Shown here: positions 35,063 through 43,422 of the stretch, piece by piece
Layout of the letters: the number at the start of each line of letters is the position of its first letter
Numbering within the stretch: the first letter of the stretch is position 1
DNA from: Actinomyces timonensis DSM 23838
GTDB taxonomy: Bacteria > Actinomycetota > Actinomycetes > Actinomycetales > Actinomycetaceae
Assembly: GCF_000295095.1 (NCBI RefSeq)
Contig: NZ_JH806633.1
Span: 237,025-301,024 of the forward strand
Length of the DNA: 64,000 nt
Direction: 5' to 3'
The notes under the pieces: model-generated
Told to the model about the DNA's origin: nothing
Seen by the model: only the letters and a program-made list of their open reading frames with translations
Database searches by the model: none
Position numbers and translations under genes: made by a program

Positions 35063-37693
35063 ATGCCACGAGCCAAGAAGACCACTGACGCCGCTGCCGA
35101 GGCCGTCGAGCTCCAGGAGGCCGCCGAGCCCGCGGAGTCGCCCGCCGCGCCTCCGCGCCGCCGTCGCAAGGCCACCGCGGCCGCCGCCGCCCCCGAGGCC
35201 GCTCCCGCTCCCCAAGCTGAGAAGAAGACCTCCCGGCACGCCGCCGCGACCGAGGCGGGCTCCGGCGTCGATGGGCAGGCGGCCTCGCAGGACGATCAGC
35301 CGATGCTGCCCGTCGCCTCCCTCCTCTTCCAGGCGCCCGACCCGTCCCGCGCCAAGCGCCGTCGTCGAGCCTCCTCGGCGACGACGACCCCCCAGGAGGT
35401 CCCCGCGGCCGAGCAGCCCGCCAGCGGGCGCGGCAAGGGCGACGACGGCGAGGGCGCCGATGCGGCGGGCCAGCAGGACCCCGACTCCGCCTCCGAGGAG
35501 GCCTCCGCCTCTTCGGGCAAGGGGCGCCGTCGCCGCAAGGCGACCGCCCCGGCCTCCGCGCCCGAGCATGTTGACGAGCCCGCGCCCAGCCGGCGCCGCT
35601 CGCGCAAGAAGAAGGCGGCGGACACCGCTGCCGATGCCGACGGGGCTGAGCCCCAGGAGTCCCAGGACTCGTCGATCCCCGCCGAGGACGAGTCCGCCCA
35701 GCCCGCCGAGGGCGCGGGTGAGACTGATGGCGCTGACGACTCCTCCGACTCCGATGCCGGCCAGGGAAAGCGCAAGCGCCGCCGTGGTGGTCGGGGACGC
35801 CGCTCCCGTGGCCAGTCCGCCCAGGACAGCGCCGAGGACGGCTCCAGCGACGACGCCCCCAGCTCCGAGGACGCCGACGACGCGGAGCCGGACGACCAGC
35901 AGGCCAGTGGCTCCGCGGATGGCGCGGAGGACCCCGACGGCGCCGAGAGCTCCGATGAGGGCGGCTCCTCGCGCCGCCGTCGCCGTCGCCGCTCCCGCAG
36001 CCGCTCGGACCGCGAGCCCCGCGAGTCCCGGAGCAGGGACATCCGCGACGAGGTCACCGCCCTCAAGGGCTCCACCCGCCTGGAGGCCAAGCGCCAGCGC
36101 CGCCGGGAGGGCCGTGCCGCGGGCCGCCGCCGCCCGATCGTCACCGAGGCCGAGTTCCTCGCCCGCCGCGAGAGCGTCGACCGTCGCATGATCGTGCGCG
36201 AGCAGGACGGGCTCAACCAGATCGCGGTCCTCGAGGACGGTCTGCTCGTCGAGCACTACGTCGCCCGCCATACGCAGGCCTCGATGGTCGGCAATATCTA
36301 CGTCGGCCGCGTGCAGAACGTCCTGCCGTCCATGGAAGCCGCCTTCGTCGATCTCGGCAAGGGCCGCAATGCGGTGCTCTACGCCGGCGAGGTCAACTGG
36401 GACGCCGCGGGCATGGAGGGCAAGCCCCGCAGGATCGAGGATGCCCTTTCCAGCGGGGATACTGTCCTCGTCCAGGTCACCAAGGACCCCATCGGACACA
36501 AGGGGGCGCGCCTGACCAGCCAGATCACCTTGGCCGGCCGCTACCTCGTCCTCGTGCCGGGCGGCACGATGACCGGCATCTCCCGCAAGCTGCCGGACAC
36601 GGAGCGCGCCCGCCTCAAGAAGATCCTCAAGCGCGTCGTCCCCGACTCCGCCGGCGTCATCGTGCGCACCGCCGCCGAGGGGGCCTCGGAGGAGCAGCTC
36701 GCCGCCGACGTCAAGCGCCTCGTGGACCAGTGGGCCTCGATCGACAAGCGCGCCAAGTCGGTCCTGAGCGGCTCGGGGAAGGCCCCGGTCCTCCTCAAGG
36801 GCGAGCCCGAGCTCGCGCTGCGGGTCGTCCGCGATGTCTTCAACGAGGACTTCCGCCAGCTCGTCGTCTCCGGGCCCGAGGCCTGGCGCACCATCTCCGA
36901 GTACGTCACCGAGCTCAGCCCCGATCTCGCCGATCGCCTGCAGCACTGGGTGGAGCCGGAGGACGTGTTCACCGCCCACCGCGTCGACGAGCAGCTCGCC
37001 AAGGGCTTCGACCGGAAGGTTTGGCTCCCCAGCGGCGGCACCCTGGTCATCGACCGCACCGAGGCCATGACCGTCATCGACGTCAACACCGGGCGCTTCA
37101 CCGGCGCGGGGGGCACGCTGGAGGAGACCGTCACCCGCAACAACATCGAGGCGGCCGAGGAGATCGTCCGCCAGCTGCGCCTGCGCGACATCGGCGGCAT
37201 GGTCGTCATCGACTTCGTCGACATGGTCCTGGAGTCCAACCGGGACCTCGTGCTGCGCCGGCTCGTGGAGTGCCTGGGCCGGGACCGCACCCGCCACCAG
37301 GTCACCGAGGTCACCTCGCTCGGCCTGGTGCAGATGACGCGCAAGCGTGTCGGCCAGGGACTCGTCGAGGCCTTCTCCACCCCCTGCGACTGCTGCGGGG
37401 GTCGTGGCTTCATCGTCCACGAGAGCCCCGTCGAGAACCAGCAGGCGGATATGTCGGCCTCGGGCTCCCGCTCCTCGGGCCGCAAGGGGCGCAAGAACAA
37501 GGAGGGCTCGGCGAAGTCCCCGGATCACGTCTCTGGCAAGGCCGGCTCCCCCCGCCCCGACCAGCCGGAGGAGGCCGGTGGCGACGAGGCAGCGCGCGCC
37601 GCCGTCCGCGGCGCCCTCGCCCAGATCGCCGCTGCCGCCGAGCACGCCCACGAGCACGCGCAGGAGGCCTCCCCGGCGGCCGACGCCGACTGA
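35063..37693 (+). CDS. rne: Ribonuclease E/G
   Basis: RNase E processes rRNA and mRNA. The 876-residue protein has a long acidic/basic low-complexity N-terminal extension (about 1-370, with Arg- and Asp/Ser-rich tracts) typical of actinobacterial RNase E. The S1 domain follows (about 405-480; GNIYVGRVQNVLPSMEAAFV), then the DNase I-like catalytic part with VIDVNTGRF (catalytic Asp, about 670) and VVIDFVDM (about 714), the Zn-link CDCC at about 775, and a short low-complexity tail. ATG 35063 is chosen because the frame closes just upstream. It is divergent from cydA. Confidence 0.95.
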   Translation: MPRAKKTTDAAAEAVELQEAAEPAESPAAPPRRRRKATAAAAAPEAAPAPQAEKKTSRHAAATEAGSGVDGQAASQDDQPMLPVASLLFQAPDPSRAKRRRRASSATTTPQEVPAAEQPASGRGKGDDGEGADAAGQQDPDSASEEASASSGKGRRRRKATAPASAPEHVDEPAPSRRRSRKKKAADTAADADGAEPQESQDSSIPAEDESAQPAEGAGETDGADDSSDSDAGQGKRKRRRGGRGRRSRGQSAQDSAEDGSSDDAPSSEDADDAEPDDQQASGSADGAEDPDGAESSDEGGSSRRRRRRRSRSRSDREPRESRSRDIRDEVTALKGSTRLEAKRQRRREGRAAGRRRPIVTEAEFLARRESVDRRMIVREQDGLNQIAVLEDGLLVEHYVARHTQASMVGNIYVGRVQNVLPSMEAAFVDLGKGRNAVLYAGEVNWDAAGMEGKPRRIEDALSSGDTVLVQVTKDPIGHKGARLTSQITLAGRYLVLVPGGTMTGISRKLPDTERARLKKILKRVVPDSAGVIVRTAAEGASEEQLAADVKRLVDQWASIDKRAKSVLSGSGKAPVLLKGEPELALRVVRDVFNEDFRQLVVSGPEAWRTISEYVTELSPDLADRLQHWVEPEDVFTAHRVDEQLAKGFDRKVWLPSGGTLVIDRTEAMTVIDVNTGRFTGAGGTLEETVTRNNIEAAEEIVRQLRLRDIGGMVVIDFVDMVLESNRDLVLRRLVECLGRDRTRHQVTEVTSLGLVQMTRKRVGQGLVEAFSTPCDCCGGRGFIVHESPVENQQADMSASGSRSSGRKGRKNKEGSAKSPDHVSGKAGSPRPDQPEEAGGDEAARAAVRGALAQIAAAAEHAHEHAQEASPAADAD

Positions 37694-37835
37694 TACTGGT
37701 TGGTCAGGGCCAAGGTCCCAGCGCCCGGGCGTATCGCGGGCGTCGACGTCGAGAACATCTGATCTGACCTCCTTATTGTGACGGCGGATCCCTGGAGATC
37801 CCCTACCATGGGATGAGATGACGCAATGCCATCAT

Positions 37836-37857
37836 CCGGGGGGGGGATTGCCCCCGG
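37836..37857. repeat. G9 tract and hairpin upstream of nrfH
   Basis: CCGGGGGGGGG (nine G, 37838-37846) faces CCCCCGG (37851-37857), a small stem. A G9 homopolymer is prone to slippage. It lies in the leader if nrfH starts at 37887, or inside the coding region if the ATG at 37818 is used. Confidence 0.7.
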
Positions 37858-37886
37858 TGCCGAGCACAGAGTCGTGGGGAGGGGCC

Positions 37887-38366
37887 ATGGCGGCGGCCAC
37901 CGTCAGGAGGATCGGGATCGCCGCGATCCTGCGCTGGATCGTGGCGTTCGCACTCGGTCTTCTCATTGGCCTCATGGCCTACACCTTCGTGTACGCCAAG
38001 GGTTTTTCCTACCTCAGTAACGACCCGAAGGCCTGCGTCAACTGCCATGTGATGGAGGACCAGTACAAGTCCTGGCAGGCGGGACACCACCGGCACAGCG
38101 CCACCTGCGGCGACTGCCACCTGCCGCATGACAACATCGTCCACAAGTACTGGGTGAAGGCGGAGGACGGCTTCCTCCACGGCCTGAAGTTCACCACCGG
38201 CGACTACCCCGAGAACATCGTCATCCGGGACGTCAACATGGATGTCGCCAATGAGGCCTGCGTGCACTGCCACGCGGACGTCACCGATGACATGCGCCAC
38301 GGGGCCCTCAACCGCAACGAGGTCTACGACTGCGTGCACTGCCATTCCGGGATCGGCCATGAGTAG
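37887..38366 (+). CDS. nrfH: Cytochrome c nitrite reductase small subunit NrfH
   Basis: NrfH is the membrane-anchored NapC/NirT-type cytochrome that passes electrons from menaquinol to NrfA. The 159-residue protein has one N-terminal TM helix (IGIAAILRWIVAFALGLLIG) and four CxxCH heme sites: CVNCH, CGDCH, CVHCH and CVHCH. CVNCHVM retains the Met that ligates heme 1 in the family. ATG 37887 with GGGGAGGGG upstream is chosen; ATG 37818 would add 23 unconserved residues across a G9 tract. nrfA follows immediately. Confidence 0.95.
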   Translation: MAAATVRRIGIAAILRWIVAFALGLLIGLMAYTFVYAKGFSYLSNDPKACVNCHVMEDQYKSWQAGHHRHSATCGDCHLPHDNIVHKYWVKAEDGFLHGLKFTTGDYPENIVIRDVNMDVANEACVHCHADVTDDMRHGALNRNEVYDCVHCHSGIGHE

Positions 38367-38379
38367 AGAGGATCAGGCC

Positions 38380-38536
38380 ATGGACACCGCCGACGAGAGC
38401 TCGAAGGAGCTCGCAGCGGAGGTCGAGCGCGACGGCGCCAAGCGCCCAGCGAAGGACGCGGACTCCGGTGAGGAGGGCCGCAAGCGCTCCTTCTTCGCCG
38501 GGCCCGTGTTCATGGCGCTGCTCGTGGCGCTGGTCC
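38380..38536 (+). other. Displaced N-terminal coding segment of nrfA
   Basis: From ATG 38380 (or 38359, overlapping the nrfH stop) a frame encodes a charged N-terminus and the start of a TM helix (SFFAGPVFMALLVALV), then leaves the nrfA frame because of the 25-bp duplication and ends at 38670. Removing one repeat copy joins it in frame with NrfA. The segment therefore looks like the original N-terminal tail of nrfA. Confidence 0.7.
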
Positions 38537-38560
38537 ATGGCGCTGCTCGTGGCGCTGGTC
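38511..38560. repeat. Perfect 25-bp tandem duplication at the start of nrfA
   Basis: 38511-38535 and 38536-38560 are identical. Because 25 is not a multiple of three, the second copy shifts the frame from the upstream start codons (frame of 38359/38380) into the NrfA frame. It also creates a new in-frame ATG at 38537. Confidence 0.95.
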
Positions 38561-39973
38561 GCCGGGGCGACCTTCGTCGTCACCATGCTGCTCATGAGCA
38601 TCAACAACCACCAGGCCGAGGGCTCACGGGCCTTCTACAACGTCGTGCAGCTCGACGAGACCACCTATGACCCCGCGGTCTGGGGCCAGAACTACCCCAT
38701 CCAGTACGCCGACTACAAGAAGACCGCCGAGTTCACCCCCGCCGAGCACGCGGGCACGATGGTGCCGCAGTCAGTCGAGGGCGACCCCCGCACGGAGGTC
38801 AAGTCCCAGAAGCTGGAGGAGGACCCCCGCCTGAAGGAGATGTGGGCCGGCTACGCCTTCGCCGTGGACTACCGGCACGCGCGCGGGCACGAGTACGCCA
38901 CGATCGACCAGCAGTACACGCTGCGCAATGCCAAGGACCAGCAGCCCGGCACCTGCGCCAACTGCCACGTCTCGGCGCCCGCCCTCTACGACAAGCTCGG
39001 CAACGGCGATCGCGAGGCGGGCTTCGAGGCCACCGGCACGATGAAGCTCTCGCAGGTCCTCTCTGACGACTCGGTGTCGCACCCGGTGGCCTGCATCGAC
39101 TGCCACGACCCCAAGACCATGGATCTGCGGGTCACCCGCCCGTCGTTCATGCGGGGCATCAAAGCCCTCAAGGCCAGCCAGGGCGTGAGCGACTTCAATG
39201 TCAACAAGGACGCCACCCCCCAGGAGATGCGCACCTACGTGTGCGCCCAGTGCCACGTGGAGTACTACTTCAAGGGGGACAACAAGGTCCTGACCTTCCC
39301 CTGGGACAAGGGCATCGACATCGACAACATCTACTCCTACTACCAGGAGCAGGGATTCACCGACTGGACGCATGAGAAGACCGGGGCGCCCATGCTCAAG
39401 GCCCAGCACCCCGAGTTCGACATCTGGTCCAACTCGGTCCACGCGGCCAACGGCGTCGGATGCGCCGACTGCCACATGAACTACAAGCGCGTGGGCTCCG
39501 GCAAGGTCTCCAACCACCACGTCACCACCCCGATGGTGGATGTCAACGCCTCCTGCGGCACCTGCCACAAGACCGGCGACGGCGTCCTGGAGAAGCGCGT
39601 GAGGACGATCCAGTCCAACTTCATCTCCTCGCGCGACCGCGCCTTCGACTCCCTGGTCGGCCTCATCACCGAGCTGGAGGCCGCCAAGACCAACGGCACC
39701 TCGCAGGAGTCGATCACGCTGGCCCAGCAGTACCAGCGCAAGGCGAGCTTCTACCTCGACTACGTGTACTCCGAGAACTCCTACGGCTTCCACGCCCCGG
39801 ACTACGAGCAGAGGATCATCAACCAGGCTGAGAACGCTGCTCAGAACGGCCGGCTGGCGCTGACGGGGAAGACGGAGGAGGAGCTCAAGGAGTCTGATGT
39901 CTCGGCCGCCAATGCCACGCACTACCCGTCTGACAAGGCGGCGACCGGCACGTCCCAAGGCAGCGGCCACTGA
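38537..39973 (+). CDS. nrfA: Ammonia-forming cytochrome c nitrite reductase NrfA (5' frameshifted)
   Basis: NrfA reduces nitrite to ammonium by six electrons outside the membrane. Five CxxCH heme sites are visible: CANCH, CIDCH, CAQCH, CADCH and CGTCH. The first, the active-site heme motif, is CxxCH rather than the common CxxCK. The signatures QCHVEYYF and KAQHPEFDIW are intact. As read, translation can begin at ATG 38537 (MALLVALVAGATFVV, a signal-anchor helix), giving about 478 residues. The original start was probably 38380, separated by a 25-bp duplication that breaks the frame. It lies in an nrfHA operon followed by its maturation genes. Confidence 0.9.
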   Translation: MALLVALVAGATFVVTMLLMSINNHQAEGSRAFYNVVQLDETTYDPAVWGQNYPIQYADYKKTAEFTPAEHAGTMVPQSVEGDPRTEVKSQKLEEDPRLKEMWAGYAFAVDYRHARGHEYATIDQQYTLRNAKDQQPGTCANCHVSAPALYDKLGNGDREAGFEATGTMKLSQVLSDDSVSHPVACIDCHDPKTMDLRVTRPSFMRGIKALKASQGVSDFNVNKDATPQEMRTYVCAQCHVEYYFKGDNKVLTFPWDKGIDIDNIYSYYQEQGFTDWTHEKTGAPMLKAQHPEFDIWSNSVHAANGVGCADCHMNYKRVGSGKVSNHHVTTPMVDVNASCGTCHKTGDGVLEKRVRTIQSNFISSRDRAFDSLVGLITELEAAKTNGTSQESITLAQQYQRKASFYLDYVYSENSYGFHAPDYEQRIINQAENAAQNGRLALTGKTEEELKESDVSAANATHYPSDKAATGTSQGSGH

Positions 39974-40929
39974 TGGCGGGCGCTGGGGACAGCGGTGCCC
40001 GGGGCGACGCCCCCGCGCCGGATGATGACCGCGTCCGCCGAGTCCGCGAGCTTCTCGATGAGTTGAGCCCGCAGGAGCGCCAGGCGCTCCTGCGGGCGGA
40101 GGACGAGCCCGAGGATGCTGGGACCGGCGCGGAGGACAGCTCCGGGCGCGCCGCGAAGCGCGGGTCGAAGAGCTCCCAGGAGGACGTCGCGGGCGGCGCC
40201 AGCGCCGCCGAGTCGGAGGACGAGGACGAGTCCGACGCCTTCTACGCCGGCCTGGAGGAGGACGACGACCTCATCGGCTCCAAGCTCGCCTCGCGCCGCG
40301 CAAAGCGGGGCAAAGGCGAGAACAAGGACTCCGAGTCCGCGCCGAGGCGGCGGGCGCCCCTGTCGAGCGCGGAGCGCATCGCGCTCGTCGCCGCGGTCAT
40401 CCTCGGCATCGCGGCAGCGATCTGGTACAGCAACGTCGGGGGACTCTCCTCCGGCTCGCCCCATGGGGGCGCGATGGCCAGCGCGCGGGCCGAGTCCACC
40501 GAGCGGGGCACGGGGGAGTGGGCGGAGGAGATCTCCAGTCTCGAGGCGCAGATCAAGGCCGACCCCACGAACCTCGACCTGAAGATCAGGCTCGGCGAGG
40601 CCTACGCCGGTCTTGGGGACTACGACCGGGCGATCGAGACGATCCAGGGCGTCGCCGACGAGAACCCGAGCAAGGCGGAGGCCTGGTACGACCTCGGCTT
40701 CCTCCACCTGCAGACCTCCTCTCCCGACGAGGCCGCCTCCAAGGCCGCCTGGCAGAAGGTCATCGATCTCGACCCCGATTCGGAACTGGCTGGCAAGGCC
40801 CGCACGCATATGGACACCCTCGCCTCGCAGGGGGCGGGCCAGCAAGGCTCCGCTGGCATGCCGCCGGGGCATCCCGCCATGCCGGGCTCCGGCGCGACTC
40901 CTGCCGCTTCGAGCGGGAATGGGCAGTGA
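39973..40929 (+). CDS. TPR-repeat membrane protein, cytochrome c maturation helper
   Basis: A 318-residue protein with a long acidic, low-complexity N-terminal cytoplasmic half (about 1-130), one TM helix (about 135-155; AERIALVAAVILGIAAAIWY) and tetratricopeptide repeats facing outward (about 180-275; DLKIRLGEAYAGLGDYDRAI, EAWYDLGFLHLQ), followed by a Pro/Gly tail. The layout resembles CcmI/NrfG-type TPR chaperones that present apocytochromes for heme attachment. ATG overlaps the nrfA stop. Its position between nrfA and the System II genes supports a role in NrfA maturation; there is no direct proof. Confidence 0.8.
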   Translation: MAGAGDSGARGDAPAPDDDRVRRVRELLDELSPQERQALLRAEDEPEDAGTGAEDSSGRAAKRGSKSSQEDVAGGASAAESEDEDESDAFYAGLEEDDDLIGSKLASRRAKRGKGENKDSESAPRRRAPLSSAERIALVAAVILGIAAAIWYSNVGGLSSGSPHGGAMASARAESTERGTGEWAEEISSLEAQIKADPTNLDLKIRLGEAYAGLGDYDRAIETIQGVADENPSKAEAWYDLGFLHLQTSSPDEAASKAAWQKVIDLDPDSELAGKARTHMDTLASQGAGQQGSAGMPPGHPAMPGSGATPAASSGNGQ

Positions 40930-41753
40930 TGACGTCCGTCTCCATCCCCGTCGCTCTGCTCGCGGGCCTCATGGCCTTCGCCTCGCCCTGCTTCCTGCCC
41001 CTGGTGCCCGCTCTCCTCGCCCACCTCGCCGGGCGCGGGAGCGCCGCCGCGGCGGAGATCCCCTCACTGCGCCGCGCCCCCGTGATCACCAGCCGCGACC
41101 TCGGTCGTCCGGCGGGCGGCGGCGCGGCGGTCGCCCTGGCCCGCCCGGGGGGCGGCGAGGCCGCTCGCCCCGCCCCGCCCCGGGTCATCCTCAACGCCAG
41201 TGCCTTCGTCCTCGGCTTCTCCGCCGTGTTCGTGGGGCTGTGGGCGCTCATCGTCTCCGGCGCCGTCGCCCTGGGCCCCCACCGCCAGACCCTGCGCCTC
41301 GTGGGCGGGGCCCTGCTCGTTGTCATGGGACTGCACACCGTCGGGCTGCTGCGCATCGCGCTCCTGGACCGCGCCCTGGGCGGCGGCCTCGGCGACACCG
41401 GCCGCCCCGGTAGGGGAGCGACCCCCGCCAGCTCACTGCTCATGGGCGTCGGCTTCGCGCTCGGCTGGTCGCCCTGCATCGGCCCGGTGCTCGGCGCGAT
41501 CATCGCGCTCGCCTCGCAAACCGCCTCCGCCTGGCAGGGACTCGCGCTCATGATCGTGTTCTGCGCCGGGCTCGGCGCGCCCGTGATCGTCCTGGCCCTG
41601 GGCATCGACCGCGCCGCGACCAGGACGGCATGGCTGCGCGCCCACGGCCGCGCCATCCGGCTCGCCTCAGGAATCCTGCTCATCGCCGTCGGGGCGCTGA
41701 TGGACATGGACCTGCTGGCGCCGCTCTCCGGCCTCGTGAGCACCCCACTATGA
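40929..41753 (+). CDS. ccdA: Cytochrome c biogenesis protein CcdA
   Basis: CcdA carries reducing equivalents across the membrane to keep apocytochrome cysteines reduced. The 274-residue polytopic protein has both redox cysteines in ASPCFLPLVPA (about 18-28) and GWSPCIGPVLG. Six or so TM helices are visible, with an Ala/Gly/Arg-rich loop (about 35-85) longer than in typical CcdA. ATG 40929 overlaps the stop of the TPR gene. It feeds the ResA-like thioredoxin three genes downstream. Confidence 0.93.
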   Translation: MTSVSIPVALLAGLMAFASPCFLPLVPALLAHLAGRGSAAAAEIPSLRRAPVITSRDLGRPAGGGAAVALARPGGGEAARPAPPRVILNASAFVLGFSAVFVGLWALIVSGAVALGPHRQTLRLVGGALLVVMGLHTVGLLRIALLDRALGGGLGDTGRPGRGATPASSLLMGVGFALGWSPCIGPVLGAIIALASQTASAWQGLALMIVFCAGLGAPVIVLALGIDRAATRTAWLRAHGRAIRLASGILLIAVGALMDMDLLAPLSGLVSTPL

Positions 41754-41763
41754 GGAGGACTCC

Positions 41764-43422
41764 ATGACAGACAAGGAATCCAAGGCCGCCGCGGGCTCGA
41801 CAGGCACTGAGCGGGCGGCCGAGGTCACCGCGCCCGATATCAGCGGTGGTGAGCGGGATGTGCCGGTCGTCGAGCTGTTCCTGTGGCTCTACCGGCTCTT
41901 CTACTCCAAGACCCTCGGCCTGACGGTCATCCTCCTGTTCGCTGTCTACGCCTTCATCGGCTCGCTCCTGCCGCAGGCGACGAAGGAAGTCCTGGCCGAC
42001 CCGTGGGCCAAGGAGGCGTTCCTCAATGCCAGGCGCCCCGCGCTCGGCAAGATGACGACGGCCCTCGACGCGCTGGGCCTCTTCCACGTCTTCACATCCA
42101 TCGGCTTCTACGTGGTGGTCTCGCTGCTCGCCCTGAGCATCATCGCCTGCACGGTCCACCGCATCCCCGAGCTGGTCAAGCGGGAGAAGGAGCCCCGGGT
42201 GCATGTCGCCCCCAGGTTCTTCGACAAGGCCCGCTACCGCGCGCGCATCCCCAGCGCCCACGGGGTCCACAGCTCCCTGGAGGAGACCCGCGAGGCCCTG
42301 CGACGCGCCCGCTGGCGGGTGATCCCGGATGACCGCGACCCCGAGCACTGCCTCTACGCCGACCGCAACGCGCGCTCGGGCATCGGCACCGTCCTGGCGC
42401 ACACGGCCTTTGTCCTCATCCTGGGCGCGTTCGTCGTCTCCTCCACCTGGGGCATCGAGGAAGACCTCACCGTCCCCGTCGGAACCAGTGTCGAGATCGG
42501 CCATGGGACGGGGCTGAGCGTCCGCGCCAACTCCTTCACCGACTCCTACACCGACACCGGGCAGGCCATGGACTACATGTCCGACCTGAGCATCCTGCGC
42601 GGTGGCGAGGAGGTCGCCCGCCAGGAGGTGCGGGTCAACTCGCCGATGTCAATCGACGGCTACAGGCTTCACCAGGCCTCCTACGGGACGTCGGCGGATG
42701 TCACCATCGCGGACGCCGCGGGGACCGTCCTCGCCCAGCGCAGCGTGCCGCTCCAGTGGCAGACCCCGCGGAAGACCGAGGTCTATGGGCGCGTCGACCT
42801 GCCCGACGGCAGGGTGGTGTACGTGTTCCTGCCAGCCTCGGGGCAGGCGATGTCCGAGATCGCTCCCGGGACCGCCATCTTCGCCCTGGCCCCCGATGGC
42901 CACACCGACCCCCAGTCCGAGCAGCGGGCCGAGGCCGGGACCGCCGCCCAGCTCGAGGACCTCACCGTCACCTTTGACCGGGAGCGCCAGTACACGGCCC
43001 TCACCCTCCGCCATGACCCGGGCACCCCGATCATGTGGATCGCCTCGGCGCTGCTGATGATCGGGATGTCGATCACCTTCCTCATGCCCTACCGGCGCCT
43101 GTGGGTGAGGGTTGAGCCCGACGGCGAGAATGGCTCGGGCAGCGTCGTCCGCCTCGGCTCGGTCTCGCGCCTCGACATCACCTTCGAGCGGATGTTCGCC
43201 ACGCTCGTCGGGCGCATCGAGGACGCCGTCGCCTCGCAGGACGCTCCTGAGGCGTCGGAGGACTCCGACGAGCCCCCGGACCCCGGGGAGTCATCCGACG
43301 TGGCAGGATCGTCCCCGTCCGAGGAGCCCGCCGGCCCCGACAGTGACGCCGGGTCCAAGGGCCCCGATCCCGCCACCAGAGCCAAGGAGAGCAAGGAGAA
43401 GGAGCCCAGCGACCATGAATAA
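41764..43422 (+). CDS. resB: Cytochrome c biogenesis protein ResB
   Basis: ResB (Ccs1) with CcsB forms the System II heme export and ligation complex. The 552-residue protein has the N-terminal TM segments (YSKTLGLTVILLFAVYAFIGSLLPQ, VFTSIGFYVVVSLLALSIIACTVHRIPEL), a third TM (VLAHTAFVLILGAFVVS), and a large outer domain ending with a fourth TM (MWIASALLMIGMSITFLMP). The C-terminal ~90 residues are acidic and low-complexity. The stop overlaps ccsB by 8 bp. Ten base pairs separate it from ccdA, with GAGGACTCC before the ATG. Confidence 0.95.
   Translation: MTDKESKAAAGSTGTERAAEVTAPDISGGERDVPVVELFLWLYRLFYSKTLGLTVILLFAVYAFIGSLLPQATKEVLADPWAKEAFLNARRPALGKMTTALDALGLFHVFTSIGFYVVVSLLALSIIACTVHRIPELVKREKEPRVHVAPRFFDKARYRARIPSAHGVHSSLEETREALRRARWRVIPDDRDPEHCLYADRNARSGIGTVLAHTAFVLILGAFVVSSTWGIEEDLTVPVGTSVEIGHGTGLSVRANSFTDSYTDTGQAMDYMSDLSILRGGEEVARQEVRVNSPMSIDGYRLHQASYGTSADVTIADAAGTVLAQRSVPLQWQTPRKTEVYGRVDLPDGRVVYVFLPASGQAMSEIAPGTAIFALAPDGHTDPQSEQRAEAGTAAQLEDLTVTFDRERQYTALTLRHDPGTPIMWIASALLMIGMSITFLMPYRRLWVRVEPDGENGSGSVVRLGSVSRLDITFERMFATLVGRIEDAVASQDAPEASEDSDEPPDPGESSDVAGSSPSEEPAGPDSDAGSKGPDPATRAKESKEKEPSDHE

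Noticed and set aside
34991-37657. Very long open frame antisense to rne (888 codons)
   Set aside because: GC-driven shadow of the rne coding frame with no domain resemblance.
37818-37886. Longer nrfH start at ATG 37818
   Set aside because: Would translate through a G9 tract into unconserved residues; ATG 37887 has a better ribosome binding site and the family-like N-terminus.
38468-38536. GTG 38468 as the nrfA start
   Set aside because: Gives an Arg/Ser/Cys-rich N-terminus that comes from reading the displaced segment in the wrong frame; ATG 38537 or the pre-duplication start at 38380 fit better.
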